Assembly: GCA_964569385.1 (NCBI GenBank)
Contig: CAZMUM010000025.1
Location: forward strand, 1 to 64,000
DNA length: 64,000 nucleotides
Direction: 5' to 3'
Origin: JAADHX01 sp964569385
Lineage (GTDB): Bacteria; Actinomycetota; Acidimicrobiia; Acidimicrobiales; Poriferisodalaceae
Below, piece by piece: positions 59,369-64,000 of the stretch. Position 1 is the first letter of the stretch; every line of letters starts with the position of its first letter. Below the pieces are notes generated by a model. The model saw nothing but the letters and a program-made list of their open reading frames with translations. It was not told the DNA's origin and did not search any database. The translations under genes and the position numbers were made by a program.

Positions 59369-59800
59369 ATGGCAACAACCATCACAGCCGACTTGGTTGC
59401 TGGCACGAACGTCAACATCACCAACGGGCGCCATGTCTGGGTGGCCGACGAGCCGTCCGAACTTTCAGGAACCGATCTGGGTCCGAATCCCTACGAGCTG
59501 CTGCTTGGGTCGGTCGCGGCCTGTACGGCTATCACGATTTCGTTCTATGCGAAGCGTAAAGGAATCGAACTCGACTCGGTCTCGGTCGAGTATTCATACG
59601 ACCGCATTCATGCCAACGATTGCGCCGATTGCGAAGACGACGCGTCCGGGATGCTCGACCACGTGACCAGCCAGGTCTACATCGAGGGCACTTTTACCGA
59701 CGACCAACGCAAACGCATCGCCGACATTGCCAAACGATGCCCCGTTCATCGAACTCTGGCATCTGGTATTCATTTCACCGACAACGTTCACGTCGGCTAG
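59369..59800 (+). CDS. OsmC family peroxidase/redox protein
   Basis: The 143-residue OsmC/Ohr-fold protein has both redox cysteines: Cys52 in SVAACTAIT and Cys124 in RCPVHRTL. Family members reduce organic hydroperoxides. It has an extra Cys pair (DCADCEDD, about residues 86-89) in a loop. Confidence 0.88.
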   Translation: MATTITADLVAGTNVNITNGRHVWVADEPSELSGTDLGPNPYELLLGSVAACTAITISFYAKRKGIELDSVSVEYSYDRIHANDCADCEDDASGMLDHVTSQVYIEGTFTDDQRKRIADIAKRCPVHRTLASGIHFTDNVHVG

Positions 59801-59824
59801 ATCAGCCAGTAGACGAGGCCAGCT

Positions 59825-60517
59825 GTGAACGCGGCGCGACACAAGGTGCTTATCGTCGACGACGATCGGGCCATACGCACATCGCTCGCTCGGGCTCTGA
59901 CCTTCGAGGGTTACGAGGTCGAATCAGCGGTCGATGGTGTTGTTGGCCTCGACATGGTCGAAGACGGCTTTGCGATCATGGTTCTCGACGTCTCGATGCC
60001 ACACATGGACGGGCTCGAAGTTTGTCGCCGGGTTAGAGCCAAGGGCCTAGACATTCCAATACTCGTCCTCACGGCTCGCCATCACACCCGAGATCGAGTT
60101 GCCGGCCTCGATGCAGGTGCCGACGATTATTTGGTCAAGCCGTTCGCTCTGGAAGAGTTGCTCGCCAGGGTTAGAGCATTGCTTCGGCGATTCAATCCGG
60201 CCGAGTCGCCAGCACCCGAGCAGTTGATCTTCGAAGACCTCACTCTCGATCGCGGTTCGAGGCTGGTCCATCGCGGCGACCTGCGAATTGAACTTACGAG
60301 GACCGAATTCTCGCTCCTTGAGTTGTTGCTGGAGCGCCCCGGTCAGGTTCTGACCCGCGACCAGATACATGAACACGTCTGGGGTTACGACAGTACGACG
60401 AGCAGTAACTCACTAGAGGTGTATGTCGGCTACCTGCGCCGCAAGACCGAACAGGACGATAGGCCTCGGCTTGTTCATACTGTTCGCGGTATCGGGTATG
60501 TGCTGAGACTGTCGTGA
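59825..60517 (+). CDS. OmpR-family response regulator (MprA-like)
   Basis: The 230-residue protein has a receiver domain with the phospho-acceptor Asp55 (VLDVSMPHMDG), acidic DDD near residues 10-12 and the KPF Lys. A winged-helix DNA-binding domain follows (TRTEFSLLELLLERPGQVLTRDQIHEHVWG). GTG start; it overlaps the kinase gene by 4 nt. The pair resembles actinobacterial MprAB-type envelope-stress systems. Confidence 0.92.
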   Translation: MNAARHKVLIVDDDRAIRTSLARALTFEGYEVESAVDGVVGLDMVEDGFAIMVLDVSMPHMDGLEVCRRVRAKGLDIPILVLTARHHTRDRVAGLDAGADDYLVKPFALEELLARVRALLRRFNPAESPAPEQLIFEDLTLDRGSRLVHRGDLRIELTRTEFSLLELLLERPGQVLTRDQIHEHVWGYDSTTSSNSLEVYVGYLRRKTEQDDRPRLVHTVRGIGYVLRLS

Positions 60518-61845
60518 AGCTGCGCACCAGGGTGGCTGTTCTCACTGCGTCGGTTACTGCGATCACTGTGGTTCTGGTATCGGTATCGGTTTGGGCCATC
60601 GCCAACCGTCAACTAATCGGCACTGTTGACGACCAACTCGACGAACGAGCCGAAGCGATTGGACCCAGTGGGCAGCGTGGTCCGGGTCGTTTCTTGGCCG
60701 GCGATGTGGCTCAGCAACTCATTCTTGACAACGGAGTTGTGTCGACCGGCGAACTTGTCATCATTCCCAACAACGACGACTTCGCCGTGGCCAACGGTCA
60801 GGCTTTAAGATCTCGCAGCACCACCACCGGGGTTACCGACAGCGGCGAAGAGGTCTCAGTTCGAGTCCTCACCGTACGGGCCCACGGCCCGCAGTTTCGC
60901 GGGTCAGTTCGGGCGGTGATGCTGGCGCGTCCTCTCACCGAGGTCGAGGAGTCGCTCGACCGTCTGCGCCAGGCCCTGGTTGTGTTGTCTGCTGTCGGCG
61001 TAGTCATTGCTGGGGTGGCGGGGCTTCTGATAGCCGACCGGGCTATGCGTCCAATTGGACGCCTCACCCGCGCTGTCGAAGGAGTAGCCAGAACAACCGA
61101 CCTCGACGCCGAAATCGATGTTGAGCGATCCGACGAGCTTGGGAGCTTGGCTGCGAGCTTCAACGCCATGCTCGGCGCGTTGCGAACGTCGAGGGACCAG
61201 CAGGAGAGGCTGGTCTACGACGCCAGCCACGAACTCCGTACTCCCTTGACCAGCTTGCGAACCAACATTGAGGTTCTGCAACGAATCGAGCATCTGTCTC
61301 GCGAGGAAAGGGCACCGGTCCTCGACGATGTGCTGTTCGAACTCGACGAGCTCACTTCTCTCGTTACCGAACTTGTCGACCTTGCGACCGATCAGCACGA
61401 AGCAGCAGATGTTGAACCCATCGACCTGGCACTGCTGGTCACCATGGTGGTTGAGCGCCATCGTCGGCGAACCGATCTGACCATTGAGCTATCTTCGTCC
61501 GACTGCGAGATCATGGGAACGCCGACTCTCGTCGAACGCGCAGTCAGCAACCTCATCGACAACGCCATCAAGTTCTCGCCAGAAGATGGCACCGTATACG
61601 TATCGGTTGAGGGCGGCCGGGTCGAGGTCGCGGATGAAGGACCTGGCATAGCTGTTGTCGATCGCGAGTTTGTTTTCGAGCGCTTCTGGAGGTCCGACGA
61701 AGCCCGTGCGATGTCAGGTTCTGGGCTTGGGTTGTCGATAGTTGCCCAGGTGGCGCAGACGCATGGCGGTTCGGTTGCTGTGGTGGACGGTCAGACGACA
61801 GGAGCAACCATCGAGCTTGTGTTCCCGCCGTCGGCTGATGGGTAG
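60514..61845 (+). CDS. Membrane sensor histidine kinase (MprB-like)
   Basis: The 443-residue kinase has TM1 at about residues 8-30, an extracellular domain of about 110 residues, TM2 at about 150-172 and a HAMP segment. The dimerisation helix carries phospho-acceptor His239 (YDASHELRTPL), and ATPase boxes N (NLIDNAIKFSPEDG) and G (DEGPGIA; SGSGLGLSIV) follow. Its partner is the adjacent response regulator. Confidence 0.92.
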   Translation: MKLRTRVAVLTASVTAITVVLVSVSVWAIANRQLIGTVDDQLDERAEAIGPSGQRGPGRFLAGDVAQQLILDNGVVSTGELVIIPNNDDFAVANGQALRSRSTTTGVTDSGEEVSVRVLTVRAHGPQFRGSVRAVMLARPLTEVEESLDRLRQALVVLSAVGVVIAGVAGLLIADRAMRPIGRLTRAVEGVARTTDLDAEIDVERSDELGSLAASFNAMLGALRTSRDQQERLVYDASHELRTPLTSLRTNIEVLQRIEHLSREERAPVLDDVLFELDELTSLVTELVDLATDQHEAADVEPIDLALLVTMVVERHRRRTDLTIELSSSDCEIMGTPTLVERAVSNLIDNAIKFSPEDGTVYVSVEGGRVEVADEGPGIAVVDREFVFERFWRSDEARAMSGSGLGLSIVAQVAQTHGGSVAVVDGQTTGATIELVFPPSADG

Positions 61846-61849
61846 GGCT

Positions 61850-62293
61850 TCAGTTGTTGTGGAGTTCGTTAACCAGGCGCACAATCGGCACAATGACAAT
61901 CCCGATGAGGGCGACTGCTGGGAACGTGAACGAGGCGGCGCCTAAACTCATCCACTGTTCGTTCGTTGACAGGCGGTCTATCCACGAGACGCAGCCAACG
62001 AAATAGCCAAGAGCCATGAACCCAAGGAGTACCGTTCCCGCGTTTCGGTCCGTCTTTCGAAGGCCAATGCCGACCGCGGCAGCGCCTATGCCTATGGCAA
62101 GCGTAAGAGGCCATGGTGCGTACCAAGCCTCGGCCTGTGACCCGAGCCCGAGGTTGCTGTAGCCGAAACCAGAGAACAGACCCGTCTCGGCCTCTGATGC
62201 GAGCCCGAGCTTGATGTAGCCGAATGGGAAGAACAAGCCGGCAAACACAACCGCGAACGCGAGAGTCAGATTCAGCAGGAGCCTTGCGGTCAT
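61850..62293 (-). CDS. Hypothetical four-helix membrane protein
   Basis: The 147-residue product from ATG 62293 (TARLLLNLTLAFAVVFAGLFFPFGY) has about four hydrophobic segments and ends NELHNN. The open frame extends to 62479, but the extra part is Pro/Ser-rich and unlike coding sequence. An internal near-repeat (GYIKLGLASEAETGLFSGF / GYSNLGLGSQAEAWY) is visible. Family not recognised. Confidence 0.6.
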   Translation of the reverse strand: MTARLLLNLTLAFAVVFAGLFFPFGYIKLGLASEAETGLFSGFGYSNLGLGSQAEAWYAPWPLTLAIGIGAAAVGIGLRKTDRNAGTVLLGFMALGYFVGCVSWIDRLSTNEQWMSLGAASFTFPAVALIGIVIVPIVRLVNELHNN

Positions 62294-62318
62294 GGGCGTC
62301 GGGGCCTTAGGCCGGTGA

Positions 62319-62807
62319 TCATCGCAGAAAGGCCAGGACGACGGGTTCGCTTGTGCCTTGCCACTCGCCTGACAGAAATCTGCCGACTTCTGGTGCGTCT
62401 TCATCGAGGCGATGGCGTACAACCAACTCAAGCCCATCGGCGTGAACGACGGTTGACGAGACGCCTGAGGTGCAATCAACAGTGTCGATGTCTGGGACTT
62501 TGGCTTCAGCCGTACCGCTGCCGACTACCGTCGCCGACGGGTCGCGCCGTACTGGGCCCTCTTGGGTTTCTACGAATTGTTCGACCTGGGTGTCACCGGT
62601 GAGGATCGTGCGCGCAAGCTCGGCTGCATAAACCGGGTCACCGCACGCGTTGTAGATCCACCGAGTGCCAAGGACGGAGTGCTCCATGGTGCCGATCAGC
62701 GATACTTCGGCCTCGCGCAGGTCGTCGTACTGCGGAATCGAGCGAAGGTGGTCGGTGATTAGCTCGAGCTTCGATGGGCTAAGGGTCGCTTGATGAAGGA
62801 TCGCCAT
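62319..62807 (-). CDS. Small protein resembling the maltokinase N-terminal cap domain
   Basis: The 162-residue product begins AILHQATLSPSKLELITDHL, the typical opening of Mak_N_cap domains found at the N-terminus of actinobacterial maltokinases, but no kinase domain follows. Standalone cap-like proteins occur in actinobacteria. Function unknown. The resemblance is from recognition of the N-terminal motif only. Confidence 0.6.
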   Translation of the reverse strand: MAILHQATLSPSKLELITDHLRSIPQYDDLREAEVSLIGTMEHSVLGTRWIYNACGDPVYAAELARTILTGDTQVEQFVETQEGPVRRDPSATVVGSGTAEAKVPDIDTVDCTSGVSSTVVHADGLELVVRHRLDEDAPEVGRFLSGEWQGTSEPVVLAFLR

Positions 62808-62966
62808 CTGCCCAGACTAGAACTGACGAAGACGCATCGTTTCTAGGTGTCGCACGGCGGGTCTACTTTCGCGTGCCGGTTCTGTAGATGTGCCCTCAGC
62901 GAAACGAGGCGTTCCCTGGGACGAAGTTATTGCTTCGACTCGTAAGGTTCGCGCCCGACGCTCCGT

Positions 62967-63359
62967 GTGACTGCATTTGTCGATACGAACATTCTGGTTC
63001 GACATCTGACGAATGATCCGCCGGACATGGCGAAGCGAGCAACAGCATTTCTTGGCTCAACCGATGAGCTGCTGCTCGTGGATCTGATTCTGGCAGAGGT
63101 CGTCTATGTGCTGGAGTCGTACTACGAGGTGCCTAGGCAGACGGTCGCAGCACTTGCGAGGTCAATCCTCGCGTTTGGGGCTATCCGAACCATCGATCCA
63201 GCGCTGCTCCTTCGCACGATTGAGGTGTACGAAGTACATCTGATTGACTTCGCCGATGCGTATCTGGTTGCCAGCGCCGAGGCTGCTGGCGTCACCGAGA
63301 TCGTGTCGTTCGATCGGAGCATCAGTCGGGTGGCCTCCATCAATCGAATCGAGCCCTAG
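62967..63359 (+). CDS. PIN domain toxin, VapC family
   Basis: The 130-residue protein has the PIN acidic cluster: FVDTNILVRHL (Asp6), DLILAEVVYVLE (Glu) and DFADAYLVASA (Asp pair), with the final SFDRSISR. Predicted Mg-dependent RNase toxin. GTG start. The antitoxin gene expected upstream is not intact: in the frame ending at 62970 only about 27 codons (VPSAKRGVPWDEVIAS..., from 62890) look like an antitoxin tail. Confidence 0.88.
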   Translation: MTAFVDTNILVRHLTNDPPDMAKRATAFLGSTDELLLVDLILAEVVYVLESYYEVPRQTVAALARSILAFGAIRTIDPALLLRTIEVYEVHLIDFADAYLVASAEAAGVTEIVSFDRSISRVASINRIEP

Positions 63360-63747
63360 ACCGCCTGTCGCATGCCCCCGCGGTTGTGCCAAAACCACCT
63401 TGAGTGATCAGTGAACGCTTCCAGTGTGGCTGGAATCGAACCTCTACTCCGTTGATACTGCCATCCTTGACTGCGGTCTAGGCTGTCGATCGTTGCTGGG
63501 CTTGGTCGACAGCCTACCTAGGGGGTGGGACTGCCAAATCTGAACCTGAGCTGCCACTGCGCGAGTTCTTGGGACCGGGTCGGCAACGAAGAGTGGTTTT
63601 GGCGCAACCGCGGTCGCGTGGACTCCACCACCGGTTGCTTCCAAGAGCCAAAGTTCTCGGCGGTCTGGTGTCCCCATAGGCTTGGCTTCCGACAGCAACG
63701 GAACCTGTGGCCGCGGTACTCGTTCCGTACGATTTCTGGGAGGAAGC
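63360..63747. other. Intergenic region with an 11-bp inverted repeat
   Basis: About 390 nt without a supported gene. At 63479-63516, TAGGCTGTCGA and its exact reverse complement flank 16 nt; this could be an operator or hairpin for the downstream peroxiredoxin-like gene. A short tRNA-T-arm-like string at 63433-63450 does not fold into a tRNA. Confidence 0.5.
63479..63516. repeat. 11-bp perfect inverted repeat
   Basis: TAGGCTGTCGA (63479-63489), a 16-nt spacer and TCGACAGCCTA (63506-63516). No T-run follows. It lies about 230 nt before the candidate selenoprotein start. Confidence 0.6.
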
Positions 63748-64000
63748 ATGCTCGACAACGGGACGCAGTTGCCGGTGATTGCTGGTAAGGATCTCGAAGG
63801 CAACGACGTCACCATCGGTGACTTGGCCGCCGATTCTTGGACGGCAGTTCTTTTCTATCGGGGCGACTGGTGACCATATTGCCGTCAACAGTTGGTTGAC
63901 TTTGATACGAATGCTCTCCCGCTGATGGAGGCAGGCATCACGGTTGTGGCTGGTTCGGTCGATAGCGTCGAATCCACAGCAGAGCTGTTCGGTGCGATGA
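63748..64000 (+). CDS. Peroxiredoxin-like (AhpC/TSA fold) candidate selenoprotein, 3' end beyond window
   Basis: ATG 63748 with GGGAGGA opens a thioredoxin-fold protein (LPVIAGKDLEGNDVTIGDLAADSWTAVLFYRGDW). Codon 42 is TGA (63871-63873), exactly where the family has the first Cys of WCPYC. The frame continues with PYCRQQLVDFDTNALPLMEAGITVVAGSVDSVESTAELFGAM to the window end. Redox motif is therefore WUPYC if TGA encodes selenocysteine. A SECIS-like hairpin follows. If TGA is a real stop, the product is a useless 41-residue fragment. Automated callers will end the gene at 63873. Confidence 0.8.
63874..63900 (+). promoter_or_regulatory. Candidate bacterial SECIS element
   Basis: Ten nt after the in-frame TGA, GTCAAC (63884-63889) pairs with GTTGAC (63895-63900) around the 5-nt loop AGTTG. 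Loop start is 16 nt after the TGA and a G is among its first two bases, matching the known bacterial SECIS geometry that recruits SelB. Confidence 0.68.

Noticed and set aside
63433..63450. tRNA-like string GGAATCGAACCTC on the + strand upstream of the last gene
   Set aside because: Resembles a T-arm in reverse complement, but stem bases do not pair and no anticodon or D-arm is found.
1..64000. CRISPR arrays, insertion sequences, prophage or integrase genes
   Set aside because: Read for regularly spaced repeats, transposase motifs and phage genes; none seen.

Overview
The window looks like a chromosomal scaffold of a moderately GC-rich, high-G+C Gram-positive bacterium (Actinomycetota). The gene content suggests something near the class Acidimicrobiia, but that placement is inference. 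Supporting signs are a dnaK-grpE-dnaJ-hspR operon with an HspR-type (HAIR) operator, GTG starts, TTTVAP/Thr-rich linkers in exported proteins, a LAxTG cell-wall sorting signal, a VapBC45-like toxin-antitoxin pair, an EtfD-like ferredoxin-quinone protein and a HelD-type RNA polymerase recycling ATPase. Two runs of exactly 100 N (33905-34004 and 40903-41002) are scaffolding gaps, and both interrupt genes.

Layout. 1-6310: a truncated Nudix gene, two ECF sigma factor/membrane-partner pairs, a DMP19-domain protein and a VapBC45-like module. 6704-15268: tRNA-Gly(CCC), dcd, an MFS transporter, a VOC protein, a TetR-molybdopterin oxidoreductase operon, the EtfD-like protein and a cNMP-binding protein. 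15334-22475: the heat-shock operon followed by purA-purB. 22616-32146: an exported protein, tRNA-Asp/tRNA-Phe, a YcaQ-like protein, TetR, an M1 peptidase, an SDR, an L,D-transpeptidase and HelD. 32247-40576: metallo-hydrolase, a LAATG surface protein, an alkyltransferase-like protein, rpmB-rpmG, a PQQ-like beta-propeller, adenine/adenosine deaminase and a plant-type LRR protein. 40781-42129: ArsR and SRPBCC-PDZ genes, the latter broken by a gap and a frameshift.

42832-58426 is the main accessory block. A divergent nucleoside phosphorylase and a SorC-type regulator flank a 22-bp perfect palindrome. About fourteen tightly packed genes then follow in one direction: thiolase-fold protein lacking all thiolase catalytic residues, DUF35 partner, TIM-barrel epimerase, DhaK, DhaL, fucose/arabinose isomerase-like enzyme, YnjBCD-like ABC importer, LacD/YihT-like class I aldolase, nucleoside-hydrolase-like enzyme and acyl-CoA synthetase. 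Together they look like a complete uptake and degradation route for a sugar, sugar acid or nucleoside-like compound that I cannot match to a known pathway.

58624-64000: a Nudix hydrolase, a small membrane protein, OsmC, an MprAB-like two-component system, two hypothetical proteins, an orphan VapC and, at the right edge, a peroxiredoxin-like gene. In that last gene an in-frame TGA replaces the first cysteine of the WCPYC redox motif and is followed by a hairpin with bacterial SECIS geometry. It is a strong candidate selenoprotein. No selenocysteine machinery is visible in the window.
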